DNA from: Aestuariibaculum lutulentum
GTDB lineage: Bacteria > Bacteroidota > Bacteroidia > Flavobacteriales > Flavobacteriaceae
Assembly (NCBI RefSeq): GCF_032926325.1
Contig: NZ_CP136709.1
Coordinates: forward strand, 2,698,501-2,762,500
Reading direction: 5' to 3'
Length of the DNA stretch: 64,000 nt
The notes beneath the pieces were generated by a model, which had not been told where the DNA came from, did no database searches, and saw only the letters and a list, made by a program, of their open reading frames with translations. A program made the translations under genes and the position numbers. Shown one piece after another: positions 1 through 9,400 of the stretch (position 1 is the first letter of the stretch; each line of letters opens with the position of its first letter).

Positions 1-28
1 ATAAAAAAGAGGGGAATATTCTCTTCTT
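1..28 (-). terminator. Possible terminator of the TrmH-like gene
   Basis: On the minus strand, just after the methyltransferase stop codon, an 8-bp stem (arms at 21-28 and 4-11, one G-T wobble) closes a loop of about 9 nt, and its distal arm is U-rich. The stem is weak and lies at the window edge, so this is only a candidate. Confidence 0.35.
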
Positions 29-42
29 AGAGGTGTACTTTT

Positions 43-540
43 TTATAAAAGTTGTTTTGTCATTTCGTATAAAGCAATATTTGTAGCTTGTACCACATTC
101 ATACTGCTATTTTGACCAAACATATCGATATGAATAATCGCATCAGCGAAATTTAAAATAGCTTCGGAAACACCAAAGTTTTCATCGCCAACAACTAAGA
201 CAATGGGTTTTTCTGTTGGGAGTTGAAAGGTATGAATTGGTTGACTTGTACTTGTAATTTCAAGAGCTATGATGAAATGATCTTTTTTTAGATTTTCTAT
301 TTGGTCTAAAGCAGATTCGTAAATTTCGTAAGGCACCACCTTTTCGGTGGCACGTGAAGTTTTAGCTGTTTTTCTGCCAAGTGTAATACCTTCTCCACAA
401 AGTATTAATTTTTCAACTCCAAAGGCGTCACACATTCTAAACAAGCTCCCAATATTTGGTGCATTGGTAACATTATCTCCAACCACGGTTATTGGGAATG
501 TTCTTTTGTTAAAATTTGAAGTGTAATGGGTGAGTTGCAT
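43..540 (-). CDS. TrmH/SpoU-family RNA 2'-O-methyltransferase
   Basis: A 165-residue SPOUT methyltransferase, a family that uses S-adenosylmethionine to methylate ribose 2'-OH groups in tRNA or rRNA. The three SpoU motifs are visible in order: NAPNIGSLFR near residue 25, VVGDENFGV near 118, and the knot-forming IDMFGQNSSMNVVQAT near 140. The start is taken at the ATG ending at 540 (MQLTHY), because an upstream in-frame ATG at 576 would add 12 unconserved-looking residues and overlap the preceding gene more deeply. It is the last gene of a minus-strand run and abuts the DUF4159 gene. The target nucleotide cannot be told from sequence. The family is secure, the substrate unknown. Confidence 0.85.
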   Translation of the reverse strand: MQLTHYTSNFNKRTFPITVVGDNVTNAPNIGSLFRMCDAFGVEKLILCGEGITLGRKTAKTSRATEKVVPYEIYESALDQIENLKKDHFIIALEITSTSQPIHTFQLPTEKPIVLVVGDENFGVSEAILNFADAIIHIDMFGQNSSMNVVQATNIALYEMTKQLL

Positions 541-541
541 G

Positions 542-1186
542 TTAGTGTTCAAATGCGTATTTAACAATATTAGCACCCATTTTTAATGCTTTTTCTCTAA
601 CATTTTCAGGGTCGTTATGTACTTCCGGGTCTTCCCAGCCATCTCCTAAATCACTTTCAAAAGTAAACAGAAGCATCAATCGGCCTTCATGAAATAATCC
701 AAACGCTTGAGGGCGCTTACCATCGTGCTCGTGAATCTTTGGTAAGCCATCAGGAAAAGGGAAAGCTATATTGAAAATCTCATGGTTAGCGGGTAATTCT
801 ACTAAATCCTTATCAGGAAATACTTTTTTTAGCTCTTTGGTAATATAGGGTTGCATACCGTAATTATCGTCGATATGTAAAAAGCCACCTGAGATTAAAT
901 AATCCCGAAGATTTTCAGCATCATTATCACTAAAAAACACATTGCCATGCCCGGTCATGTGAACTAATGGAAACTGAAATAAATCTGGACTATCAACATC
1001 AACCGTCTGTGGTTTTGGATTAATCTGAGTGTCGATGTTTTGATTACAATAGGTAATCAAATTTGGTAACGATGTTGGGTTGGCATACCAGTCGCCGCCA
1101 CCTTTATATTTTACGAAAGCGAGTTCCTGAGCAAATCCACCGAAGGATAGGAGTAAAGACAATAGGGGTAAAACTCGTTTCATCAT
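542..1186 (-). CDS. DUF4159 domain-containing exported protein
   Basis: A 214-residue protein with an N-terminal signal peptide ending near FAQ (residues 18-20). The rest matches the DUF4159 pattern as I know it from Bacteroidota: YKGGGDWYANP after the signal, TGHGNVFFS, GGFLHIDDNYG, and LPANHEIF. The domain is thought to have a class I glutamine-amidotransferase-like fold, but no catalytic activity is established and no Cys-His-Glu triad is obvious here. Two adjacent ATGs (1186 and 1183) could start it. Only 3 nt separate it from the rsmE stop, so the genes are almost certainly co-transcribed. Function unknown; the periplasmic location is inferred from the signal peptide. Confidence 0.8.
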   Translation of the reverse strand: MMKRVLPLLSLLLSFGGFAQELAFVKYKGGGDWYANPTSLPNLITYCNQNIDTQINPKPQTVDVDSPDLFQFPLVHMTGHGNVFFSDNDAENLRDYLISGGFLHIDDNYGMQPYITKELKKVFPDKDLVELPANHEIFNIAFPFPDGLPKIHEHDGKRPQAFGLFHEGRLMLLFTFESDLGDGWEDPEVHNDPENVREKALKMGANIVKYAFEH

Positions 1187-1189
1187 CGT

Positions 1190-1900
1190 TTAAATTGTTT
1201 CGTTTACAAAAGCAACACTGTGGCAAGCAACAATAGCCGCTGTTTCGGTTCGTAAACGGGTTTCTCCCAAAGTTACAGGAATAAATTTATTAGCTATAGC
1301 CAATTCAATTTCTTTGGTACTAAAATCGCCTTCCGGACCAATTAGAATGGTAACGTTGGTATTGGGTTTTAGTTCCTGTTTTAATGATTTTTTATCGGTT
1401 TCCTCGCAATGAGCGATGAATAAATCGCCTTCAAAGTTTTGAGATATAAATTCTTTAAATGAAATGGCCTCATTAAGTTTAGGCATGTAACAGTTTAAAG
1501 ATTGTTTGGTAGCCGATTGTAAAATCTTTTCAAACCTATCGGCTTTAATAACTTTACGTTCGCTGTGGTCGCAAAATACGGGAGTTACGCTTTCAATACC
1601 AATTTCTGTAGCTTTTTCCAAAAACCACTCGTAGCGGTCGTTCATTTTTGTAGGCGCTACAGCCAAATGCAAATGACAATTGCGCTTTGGCTGTAACGTT
1701 TTTGATGTTATTTTGACCAAACAGTTTTTTATGTCAGCTACAGTAATTTCTGCAGTAAATAACCAGCCATTTCCGTTGGTAATGTGTAAAGTGTCTCCAA
1801 TGCTTTTTCGTAGGACTTTTACAATGTGTTTACTTTCTTCTTTATCGAAAGAAAATTGAGCTGTATTTTCGGTAATATCTGGATTATAAAATAACTGCAT
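1190..1900 (-). CDS. rsmE: 16S rRNA (uracil-1498-N3)-methyltransferase RsmE
   Basis: A 236-residue SPOUT-class methyltransferase that makes m3U1498 in 16S rRNA. Length and motifs fit: an N-terminal PUA-like part (residues 1-70, ending in VKITSKTLQPKRN), EKATEIGIESVTPV near 95, the SAM-binding LIGPEGDFS near 190, and the knot segment LGETRLRTETAAI near 212. Its ATG overlaps the stop codon of the upstream parvulin gene by one base, which suggests translational coupling. It is followed 3 nt later by the DUF4159 gene. Confidence 0.93.
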   Translation of the reverse strand: MQLFYNPDITENTAQFSFDKEESKHIVKVLRKSIGDTLHITNGNGWLFTAEITVADIKNCLVKITSKTLQPKRNCHLHLAVAPTKMNDRYEWFLEKATEIGIESVTPVFCDHSERKVIKADRFEKILQSATKQSLNCYMPKLNEAISFKEFISQNFEGDLFIAHCEETDKKSLKQELKPNTNVTILIGPEGDFSTKEIELAIANKFIPVTLGETRLRTETAAIVACHSVAFVNETI

Positions 1901-2538
1901 TAGTTTATAGCTTCAACAATTTTTAAAACTTTTATTTCGGCAATATGTTTTGGTTCGTGTGTTTGTAATACCAAATAATGGGCATTAGTTTCCGGTATGT
2001 CTACACTAAAAATATCTTCTAAACTGTGGTTTCCGTTAATGACTTCGGCTTCAAATTCTATAGGCATTTTGCCTTCAGTAAACCAACCTAAATCACCACC
2101 TTTGTTAGCGTATGCATCCATCGAATACTGTTTTGCTAAATAAGAAAACGGAATACCGTTCTTGTATTTTGTAACAATTTCTGAACGTAAATTTGTAATG
2201 TCGTCTTCAGTTTGTTGCGCACCATCTAAGTAAATATAACTTACCCTGTAATATGGTGTTTTGTTTTTTTCAAGAACCTTATAAAAGGTCTTTTCAAATT
2301 CATTTTCTTTAATTTTTACAGCGCCTCGAGACATACTAAAAAGCTCTTTAGCCAAAATGGTTTTGTGCTTTTCTTCATTAAAGGTTACAACTTTGTTGCC
2401 CTTATGTTTTTTAGCCTGTAAAAATGAGTCTATCTGTTTCGTGCTTTCAATGGTAATTAAATCTTCTTCTGTAGAAGTTTGAGCCAAAGCAGAAACGGTA
2501 AAACAAAACAAACTGTAGGTAAGTAGTTTTTTAATCAT
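1900..2538 (-). CDS. Exported parvulin-type peptidylprolyl isomerase
   Basis: A 212-residue secreted protein with a clear signal peptide (MIKKLLTYSLFCFTVSALAQ). The C-terminal half, about residues 95-205, is a PpiC/parvulin domain: YRVSYIYLDGAQ, FSYLAKQYSMDAYANKGGDLGWFTEG, PIEFEAEV and YLVLQTHEPK match the rotamase pattern. Such proteins isomerise X-Pro bonds in the periplasm and often chaperone outer-membrane proteins. The N-terminal 75 residues after the signal resemble a short chaperone-like helical part but carry no motif I can name. The gene overlaps rsmE by one base and lies 28 nt after tsaD. Confidence 0.82.
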   Translation of the reverse strand: MIKKLLTYSLFCFTVSALAQTSTEEDLITIESTKQIDSFLQAKKHKGNKVVTFNEEKHKTILAKELFSMSRGAVKIKENEFEKTFYKVLEKNKTPYYRVSYIYLDGAQQTEDDITNLRSEIVTKYKNGIPFSYLAKQYSMDAYANKGGDLGWFTEGKMPIEFEAEVINGNHSLEDIFSVDIPETNAHYLVLQTHEPKHIAEIKVLKIVEAIN

Positions 2539-2566
2539 AGAAGTAGTTTTGGGGTTTTAATTAAAC

Positions 2567-3589
2567 TTAAATTTTTAATCGTGCTGAAGCTGCGACACTT
2601 TGATCAGCAAATTCATTTTCTAAATATTTTAAATGGCCAACAATGGCAATCATAGCAGCATTATCGGTTGTGAATTCAAATTTAGGAACGTAGGTGGTCC
2701 AGCCAAATTTTTTCTCGCCATCTTTTAAAGCCTGACGAATTCCGGAGTTGGCCGATACACCGCCACCAATGGCAATATGTTTAATACCGGTTTCTTTCGA
2801 TGCCAGTTTTAGTTTATCGATTAAAATACCAATAATGGTGTGTTGAATTGAAGCACAAATGTCGTTGAGGTTTTCTTCAACAAAATTCGGGTTATTCTTG
2901 GTTTCATTTTGAATGAAATACAAAATTGCAGTTTTCAATCCTGAAAAGCTGAAGTTTAATCCATCAACTTTAGGTTTAGTAAACTTAAAGGCTTTCGGAT
3001 TTCCTAATTTAGCTCGTTTGTCTATTTCTGGTCCAGCAGGGTAGCCTAAGCCCAGAATTTTCCCGCTTTTATCAAAGGCTTCACCAACCGCATCATCAAT
3101 AGTTTCACCAATAACAGTCATGTCAAAATAACTATCACAACGCACAATTTGGGTATGTCCGCCAGAAATAGTCATGGCTAAAAACGGAAATGGAGGTTTT
3201 TCAAAGCCTTCTTCGTCAATATAATGGGCTAGAATGTGACCTTGCATGTGGTTTACATCTATTAAGGGAATGTCCAGTCCGTAAGCTAAAGATTTCGCAA
3301 AAGAAGTTCCCACCAATAACGATCCCATTAAACCAGGCCCTTTTGTAAAGGCAATAGCGTTTAGTTGTTCTTTGGTAATTCCAGCTTTTTTTAAGGCCTG
3401 ATGCACTACTGGAACTATGTTTTGCTGGTGTGCTCTCGATGCCAATTCGGGCACCACACCACCGTATTCTTCGTGTATTTTCTGGTTCGCAATGATGTTA
3501 CTTAAAATGCGTCCGTTATGCATTACAGCTGCTGCTGTATCATCACAGGAAGACTCAATTCCAAGAATGTAAATATTTTGTGTCGCCAT
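2567..3589 (-). CDS. tsaD: tRNA N6-adenosine threonylcarbamoyltransferase TsaD
   Basis: A 340-residue ASKHA-fold enzyme that transfers threonylcarbamoyl to A37 of ANN-decoding tRNAs, acting with TsaB and TsaE. The N-terminal ILGIESSCDDTAAAV, the metal ligands H114 and H118 (HMQGH), GGHTQIV near 144 and the third ligand D309 (TDNAAMIA) are all present. A YrdC/Sua5-family enzyme for the preceding pathway step begins at 63604. It heads the minus-strand run and is divergent from the TamB-like gene; a TAGTTTTG box at 3673-3666 could be its -7 element. Confidence 0.96.
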   Translation of the reverse strand: MATQNIYILGIESSCDDTAAAVMHNGRILSNIIANQKIHEEYGGVVPELASRAHQQNIVPVVHQALKKAGITKEQLNAIAFTKGPGLMGSLLVGTSFAKSLAYGLDIPLIDVNHMQGHILAHYIDEEGFEKPPFPFLAMTISGGHTQIVRCDSYFDMTVIGETIDDAVGEAFDKSGKILGLGYPAGPEIDKRAKLGNPKAFKFTKPKVDGLNFSFSGLKTAILYFIQNETKNNPNFVEENLNDICASIQHTIIGILIDKLKLASKETGIKHIAIGGGVSANSGIRQALKDGEKKFGWTTYVPKFEFTTDNAAMIAIVGHLKYLENEFADQSVAASARLKI

Positions 3590-3665
3590 TAATAAGATTT
3601 AGGCATAATAATTGTTAATTTTGAAAACCAATAAGTCATCTATTTTATTGGACTCATCGTAATTA

Positions 3666-3673
3666 CAAAACTA
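3666..3673 (-). promoter_or_regulatory. Candidate -7 box for tsaD
   Basis: Read on the minus strand this is TAGTTTTG, a perfect match to the Bacteroidota -7 consensus TAnnTTTG, about 77 nt before the tsaD start. No TTG sits 17-23 nt upstream, and the 6-base match is expected fairly often by chance in AT-rich DNA. Confidence 0.35.
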
Positions 3674-3840
3674 CTTAATTATTTTATTAATGGAAATGTA
3701 AAAATGGTGAATGTGTTTTATCTAAGGTCTGAATTGATGATAAACGCTTAAATGATAAATAGAACCTTGTTTTTTAAATTTTAACTTAGCAGCATATTAA
3801 AAAAGTCCTCAAAATAATACTAAAACTTTTAGCACTATTT

Positions 3841-6800
3841 GTGCTTATGTTCATCATTCTGGTTTTGGTGTTAACAATTCCTTTTGTGCAAACTCAGCTG
3901 GGAAATTATGCCACTAAAAAGCTTAACGACGAGTTTAAAACCAACATAAATATAGACCGGGTAAGTATGCAACTTAATGGAGATATTGAGTTGAAAGATA
4001 TTTATATTCAGGATTACAAGCAGGACACCTTAATTAGTGTGTCAGAATTAAATACATCCATTATAAGTTTTAAAAATCTATCGGAAGGAAAACTGGTTTT
4101 CGGAGATATTGATTTAGAAGGCTTAGTGTTTAATATTGTGACGTATAAGGATGCGATCGAAACGAATTTAGATGTTTTCGTGAACAAGTTTGAAGATGAT
4201 AACCCTAGATCTGAAAAAAGTAGTTTTTTAATGTCGTCTAGCGATGTGTCCATTTATGATGGTGTTTTCAGACTATTGGATGAAAATAAGGAAAGCACAA
4301 AACTTCTCGAATTTTATAATCTAAATATCAATGCAACTAACTTCTTAATAAACGGAAGTGATGTGAGTATGCGTGTTAATACGCTAAATTTTATTGATAG
4401 CCGCGGGGTTAAAGTGAAAAATTTAACCACGAATTTCGCTTATACTTTAACCGATATGACCTTTGCGAATCTGGATATAAAAACGCCAAATTCTCGCTTA
4501 AAAGGTGACTTGAAGTTTGAATATCTTAGAGAAGACCTTCAGTATTTTACCGATAAGGTTTTGGTAACTGCAAGTTTTGAAGATTCTTCGGTTTTACTGG
4601 ACGAACTTAATACGTTTTACGATGAGTTTGGTAAAGGACAGGAAGCTCATTTTAGCGTGGACTTATCAGGAACATTAAACGATTTACGAACTAAGAACTT
4701 ACGATTAAATACGAGCAGAAATACCAGAATCTACGGGAATATTAATTTCAAAAACCTGTTTAGCAAAGAGGAAGACGATTTCTCAATGAATGCTTACCTT
4801 TCTAATTTAAGCTCAACGTACAGTGATTTAAAAGCATTACTACCAAATGTTTTAGGAGCTTCATTGCCGTCTTCATTGGACCGTTTGGGACAATTTACAA
4901 TTACAGGGAATACGCAGGTAACAGCGTCAACAGTGGTAGCTGATGTTAAGATAGGAACCGATCTTGGTTTGGTAGATTCCGATCTGGAAATTACCACCAT
5001 TAACGATATCGATAACGCCTCTTACAAAGGAAATATCATTTTTGAAAAGTTCGATTTCGGAACCTTCTTAGAGTCGGAAGAGATAGGCGAGGCTTCATTA
5101 AATTTCGATGTAAAAGGTAAAGGTTTTGTTACCGAAACTATAAACACACAGGTAAAGGGTGATGTTTTTGAAGTGATGTACAATGGGTACATTTATCACG
5201 GAATAAAGGTTGCTGGAAATGTAAGAAATAAGATTTTCGATGGTAATTTAATTTCAAACGATAAAAATTTAAAACTAAACTTTTTAGGGTTGGTTGATTT
5301 CTCAGATGCTGTTAGTAAGTACGACTTTGTGGCTAATGTGGGTTATGCCAATTTAAATGTGTTGAATTTTGTAAAAAAGGATAGCATTTCCATTTTCAGA
5401 AGTGATGTGAAAATGAATATGAATGCCAGTGGTTACGATGATGCCTATGGTAGAGTTATATTTGAAAATACGTCTTATAGAAATCAAAATGACACTTATA
5501 CTTTCGACAAGTTTGAAGTATTTTCCCGTTTCGAAAACAATATGCGTTACATCGGGATTAATTCTCCAGATATTGTAGAAGGCGAATTAAAAGGACGATT
5601 TAGATTCAGAGATCTAAAGAAATTGTTTCAAAACTCGTTAGGATATATTTACACCAATTACGAACCGTACAAGGTGTCAACTGACCAGAGTATCGATTTC
5701 AATTTTAAAATTTACAATAAAATCGTTGAGGTATTTTATCCTGAAGTCGAATTAGGAAAGAATACGTTTATTCGTGGTCGTGTAGAGAGTGATGAAAGTC
5801 AGTTTAGACTAACATTCAAGTCTCCGGAAATTAAATTACTCGACCATTTTGTGAATAATATTGAATTGCAGGTAGATAATAGTAATCCGCTGTTTAATAC
5901 CTATGTAGAGGCTGATAGTTTAAATACCAAGTATTACGATGTTTCTAAATTTAGTCTGATTAATGTAACCGTAAATGATACCTTATTTATGCGTACAGAG
6001 TTTCAGGGCGGAAAGCGTAATAAAGATATTTTTAATCTGAGTTTTTATCACACTATTAACGAGGAGAATAAATCGGTAATTGGTTTTAAAAAATCAGATT
6101 TTACGATAAAAGATTACACCTGGTATATTAACGAGGAGAATGACCTTAATAATAAGGTGTCTTTTGATAGAGATGTTTCTACGTTTGATATCGACAAATT
6201 TGTGGTTACTCACGGGAATGAAGAAGTCAGGCTTTCCGGTATGATTAAGGATTCTACTCAAAAGGATATTAAACTCGATTTTAAAAATGTAAGTCTGACT
6301 AAAATAGTTCCTGATATTGATAGTTTGTCACTCGAAGGTCGTGTAAATGGGAAGCTTGATATTTTACAGCAAAATGGAAGTTATTTGCCTAATTCAACAA
6401 TTGTTATTGAGGACTTTAAAGTTAATCGCTTTGATTTAGGTTCGTTTGATGCTTCTATCACTGGAAATGAAAACCTTACTAATTATAATGTGGATATTTC
6501 GATAAAAGATGACGAGAAAAAGTCTTTTAGAGCTGTGGGTGATATTAATGCTTTAGGTGAGCAGTCGAGTATTGATGTAAATTTGGAATTTAACGAATTC
6601 AATTTACAACCATTAAATCCGTTGCTTCAGGATGTTTTGTCAAATATTCGTGGTTTGGCAACAGGAGTGGTGCATGTTGTTGGTAATTTAAATAAGCCAG
6701 ATATTAACGGGGATGTAAAACTAAATAACGCAGGCTTGGGCATTCCGTATTTAAATGTCGATTATGACTTTGCACAAAATGCATCGGTGTCTTTAACCGA

Positions 6801-8232
6801 TCAGACGTTTAAGTTTAATAAAATACCAATATCCGATAGCAAATACAATTCTAAAGGTCAGTTAAACGGATCGATTAGCCACGTGAATTTTTCAAACTGG
6901 AATTTAGATTTAGATATACGAACACCTAATTTATTGGTTTTAGACACCAAAGAAACCGAAGATGCCTTGTATTACGGAACGGCATTTATGAGTGGTTATG
7001 CTTCTTTAAAAGGGCCTACGGAGCAGTTGGTTATTAGTGTTTTAGGAGAAACAAAGCCAGGAACCGTATTTAAAATTCCGCTTAGCGACACCGAATCATT
7101 CGGAGATAATACTTATATCCATTTTATTACGAAAGAAGAAAAAGAAGCTAGACGTAGTGGTAAAGAAATTGTTTTTAATGAAATAGAAGGCTTAGAGTTA
7201 GACTTCGATTTAGATGTTACACAAGATGCTGAATTGGAAATTATTATTGATAAAAACTCAGGGCATTCGCTTAGAGGTCGTGGTAGTGGCGGTTTACTTG
7301 TAGAAATCAACACCAATGGTAAATTTAATATGTGGGGAGATTTCTCCGTGTTTGAAGGGGTTTATAATTTTGCTTACGGCGGATTGATTCAAAAGGAATT
7401 CAATGTGATGCCCGGAGGAACTATTGCATGGGAAGGCGACCCGTTAAAGGCACAAATTAATATGCAGGCAGTTCTTAAAGAACAAACCAATCCGTCACCG
7501 TTACTTGAAAACCCGATTAACAGAAGTATTCCTGTAGAGTTATACATCGATTTAACGGGAGACCTTGAGCAGCCTCAACCAGAATTTAGCTTTAAATTTC
7601 CTAACGTTAATTCAACTATTAAGTCAGAACTTCAATATAGTTTAGAGTCTTCAGATGATAGACAAAATCAGGCCTTATTTTTAATTTCTACAGGATCGTT
7701 TTCAAGAGGTTTGAGCGGACTTAATTTTTCAGGAACCATTGCAGATAGACTTAACGGTATTATTAACGGCATATTTACTTCTGGAGATAGTAAAGTAAAT
7801 GTTGGACTAAATTATGAAGCTGGAGCCAATAGGCCAGATTATCAAACAGGAGACCGTTTTGGGGTAACACTTCAAACGAAAATTACCGATCGTGTATTAA
7901 TTAACGGTAAAGTAGGGGTGCCTGTAGGTGGTGCCGGTGCTACCGAAACTGTCATTGCCGGAGACGTTGAAATCGACTTTTTATTAAATGAAGATGGTAC
8001 TTTAACAGCAACCGTATTTAATAGAGAAAATAGTATTCGTAATTTTGGTGAAGCTATAGGCTATACACAAGGGGTGGGAGTTTCATATAGTGTGGATTTT
8101 GATACCTTTAAAGAATTGATTCAGAGTTTGTTTAAAAAATCTGAAAAACCAGACCCCGTGCTTATCGAAAAACCGGAAGAAAATGAAGAGAGTGCAATTC
8201 CTGAGTTTATTCGCTTAAAAAGTTCTAAATAG
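3841..8232 (+). CDS. TamB-like translocation/assembly module protein
   Basis: A giant 1463-residue protein of the TamB (DUF490) family. An N-terminal membrane anchor (about residues 1-20) is followed by more than 1,300 residues of beta-strand-rich, AsmA-like repeats, and the C-terminal 400 residues carry the TamB domain, including the GLLVEINTNGKFNMWGDFSVFEGVYNFAYGG segment in two halves near 1150-1185. TamB-type proteins bridge inner and outer membrane and are linked to lipid transport or outer-membrane protein assembly. The GTG at 3841 is the first standard start, but the open frame runs back to a TAG at 3787, and the intervening codons encode a lysine-rich, hydrophobic helix starting with ATT at 3796. 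The true start may therefore be ATT at 3796. Confidence 0.9.
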   Translation: MLMFIILVLVLTIPFVQTQLGNYATKKLNDEFKTNINIDRVSMQLNGDIELKDIYIQDYKQDTLISVSELNTSIISFKNLSEGKLVFGDIDLEGLVFNIVTYKDAIETNLDVFVNKFEDDNPRSEKSSFLMSSSDVSIYDGVFRLLDENKESTKLLEFYNLNINATNFLINGSDVSMRVNTLNFIDSRGVKVKNLTTNFAYTLTDMTFANLDIKTPNSRLKGDLKFEYLREDLQYFTDKVLVTASFEDSSVLLDELNTFYDEFGKGQEAHFSVDLSGTLNDLRTKNLRLNTSRNTRIYGNINFKNLFSKEEDDFSMNAYLSNLSSTYSDLKALLPNVLGASLPSSLDRLGQFTITGNTQVTASTVVADVKIGTDLGLVDSDLEITTINDIDNASYKGNIIFEKFDFGTFLESEEIGEASLNFDVKGKGFVTETINTQVKGDVFEVMYNGYIYHGIKVAGNVRNKIFDGNLISNDKNLKLNFLGLVDFSDAVSKYDFVANVGYANLNVLNFVKKDSISIFRSDVKMNMNASGYDDAYGRVIFENTSYRNQNDTYTFDKFEVFSRFENNMRYIGINSPDIVEGELKGRFRFRDLKKLFQNSLGYIYTNYEPYKVSTDQSIDFNFKIYNKIVEVFYPEVELGKNTFIRGRVESDESQFRLTFKSPEIKLLDHFVNNIELQVDNSNPLFNTYVEADSLNTKYYDVSKFSLINVTVNDTLFMRTEFQGGKRNKDIFNLSFYHTINEENKSVIGFKKSDFTIKDYTWYINEENDLNNKVSFDRDVSTFDIDKFVVTHGNEEVRLSGMIKDSTQKDIKLDFKNVSLTKIVPDIDSLSLEGRVNGKLDILQQNGSYLPNSTIVIEDFKVNRFDLGSFDASITGNENLTNYNVDISIKDDEKKSFRAVGDINALGEQSSIDVNLEFNEFNLQPLNPLLQDVLSNIRGLATGVVHVVGNLNKPDINGDVKLNNAGLGIPYLNVDYDFAQNASVSLTDQTFKFNKIPISDSKYNSKGQLNGSISHVNFSNWNLDLDIRTPNLLVLDTKETEDALYYGTAFMSGYASLKGPTEQLVISVLGETKPGTVFKIPLSDTESFGDNTYIHFITKEEKEARRSGKEIVFNEIEGLELDFDLDVTQDAELEIIIDKNSGHSLRGRGSGGLLVEINTNGKFNMWGDFSVFEGVYNFAYGGLIQKEFNVMPGGTIAWEGDPLKAQINMQAVLKEQTNPSPLLENPINRSIPVELYIDLTGDLEQPQPEFSFKFPNVNSTIKSELQYSLESSDDRQNQALFLISTGSFSRGLSGLNFSGTIADRLNGIINGIFTSGDSKVNVGLNYEAGANRPDYQTGDRFGVTLQTKITDRVLINGKVGVPVGGAGATETVIAGDVEIDFLLNEDGTLTATVFNRENSIRNFGEAIGYTQGVGVSYSVDFDTFKELIQSLFKKSEKPDPVLIEKPEENEESAIPEFIRLKSSK

Positions 8233-8258
8233 AAATAAATCACCTGTTTACATTTCGG

Positions 8259-8293
8259 AAATCATAATTTTTCAGCTATAATTTGTTTTTTTT
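8259..8293 (+). terminator. Possible terminator after the TamB-like gene
   Basis: Arms of 7 nt (8259-8265 and 8278-8284, one mismatch) are followed by G and eight T's at 8286-8293. The stem is weak but the U-tract is good. The gap 8233-8396 holds nothing else I can name. Confidence 0.35.
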
Positions 8294-8396
8294 ATTAACT
8301 AAAACGTTATAGTTTTAAAAGCGTCATTAAAATGCAATAAATGCCATAGATATATGGTTTTTCTTTACTAATTTTACTTCATATACTAATCAATTT

Positions 8397-9383
8397 ATGT
8401 CGAATAAAATAAAGAAAATTGCAGTTTTAACATCGGGAGGCGATTCTCCGGGAATGAATGCAGCCATTCGTTCTGTCGTTAGAACCTGCTCTTACCATAA
8501 TATAGAATGTCTTGGTGTTTATCGTGGCTATGAAGGCTTAATCGATGGTGATTTCGAAGAACTTAACGCACGTAGTGTTAAAGGCATTATTAACAAAGGA
8601 GGAACATTTTTAAAGTCTGCTCGTTCCAATCGTTTCAGAACAGAAGAAGGAAGAAAACAAGCTTACGATAAATTAGTAGAAGTTGGAGCCGAAGGCTTAG
8701 TGGTTATTGGTGGAGATGGATCGTTTACAGGAGCTATGATTTTTAATCAGGAGTTTGGCTTTCCTGTAATGGGAATTCCAGGAACTATTGATAACGATAT
8801 TTTCGGAACAACCCATACTTTAGGTTTTGATACAGCATTAAATACAGTTGTTGATGCGATTGATAAAATACGTGACACCGCGAGTTCTCATAACCGATTA
8901 TTTTTTATCGAAGTTATGGGGCGTGATGTTGGGCATATTGCATTAAACGCTGGTATTGCTGGTGGAGCCGAAGAGATTTTAATTCCTGAGGAAGACTTAG
9001 GGTTAGATCGTTTGGTAGACTCTTTAAACCGTAGTAAAAGTACAGGTAAGACCTCAAGTATTGTAATCGTAGCTGAAGGTGATAAAATAGGAAAGAATAT
9101 TTTCGAGCTTAAGGATTACGTAGATCAAAATATGGAAGGTTACGATGTAAGAGTATCTGTTTTAGGTCATATGCAACGTGGTGGAGCACCATCGTGTTTC
9201 GATCGTGTTCTTGCCAGTAGAATGGGCGTAAAAGCTGTAGAATCCTTATTAAAAGGAGAAACCAACTATATGGTGGGTTTACTAAACGGAAAAATGGAAT
9301 TAACTCCAATTGAAAAAGCTATTAAAGGTAAAACAAAAATAAATTTAGAATTATTGCGTGTCTCAGACATTATGAGCACTTAA
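8397..9383 (+). CDS. pfkA: ATP-dependent 6-phosphofructokinase
   Basis: A 328-residue PfkA that phosphorylates fructose 6-phosphate, the committed step of glycolysis. Seen: the ATP-binding LTSGGDSPGMNAAIRSVVR at residues 11-29, GGDGSF at 105-110 (the residue after GGD is Gly, as in ATP- rather than PPi-dependent enzymes), the catalytic D132 in GTIDND, EVMGRDVGHIA near 178, and the substrate loop LGHMQRGG near 255. The GAPDH gene follows after 17 nt, so the two glycolytic genes are probably one transcript. Confidence 0.97.
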   Translation: MSNKIKKIAVLTSGGDSPGMNAAIRSVVRTCSYHNIECLGVYRGYEGLIDGDFEELNARSVKGIINKGGTFLKSARSNRFRTEEGRKQAYDKLVEVGAEGLVVIGGDGSFTGAMIFNQEFGFPVMGIPGTIDNDIFGTTHTLGFDTALNTVVDAIDKIRDTASSHNRLFFIEVMGRDVGHIALNAGIAGGAEEILIPEEDLGLDRLVDSLNRSKSTGKTSSIVIVAEGDKIGKNIFELKDYVDQNMEGYDVRVSVLGHMQRGGAPSCFDRVLASRMGVKAVESLLKGETNYMVGLLNGKMELTPIEKAIKGKTKINLELLRVSDIMST

Positions 9384-9400
9384 CATTTATAACAAAGATT

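Noticed and set aside
8369..8376. TAATTTTA before pfkA as a -7 box
   Set aside because: It misses the final G of TAnnTTTG, and there is no TTG at the right distance upstream.
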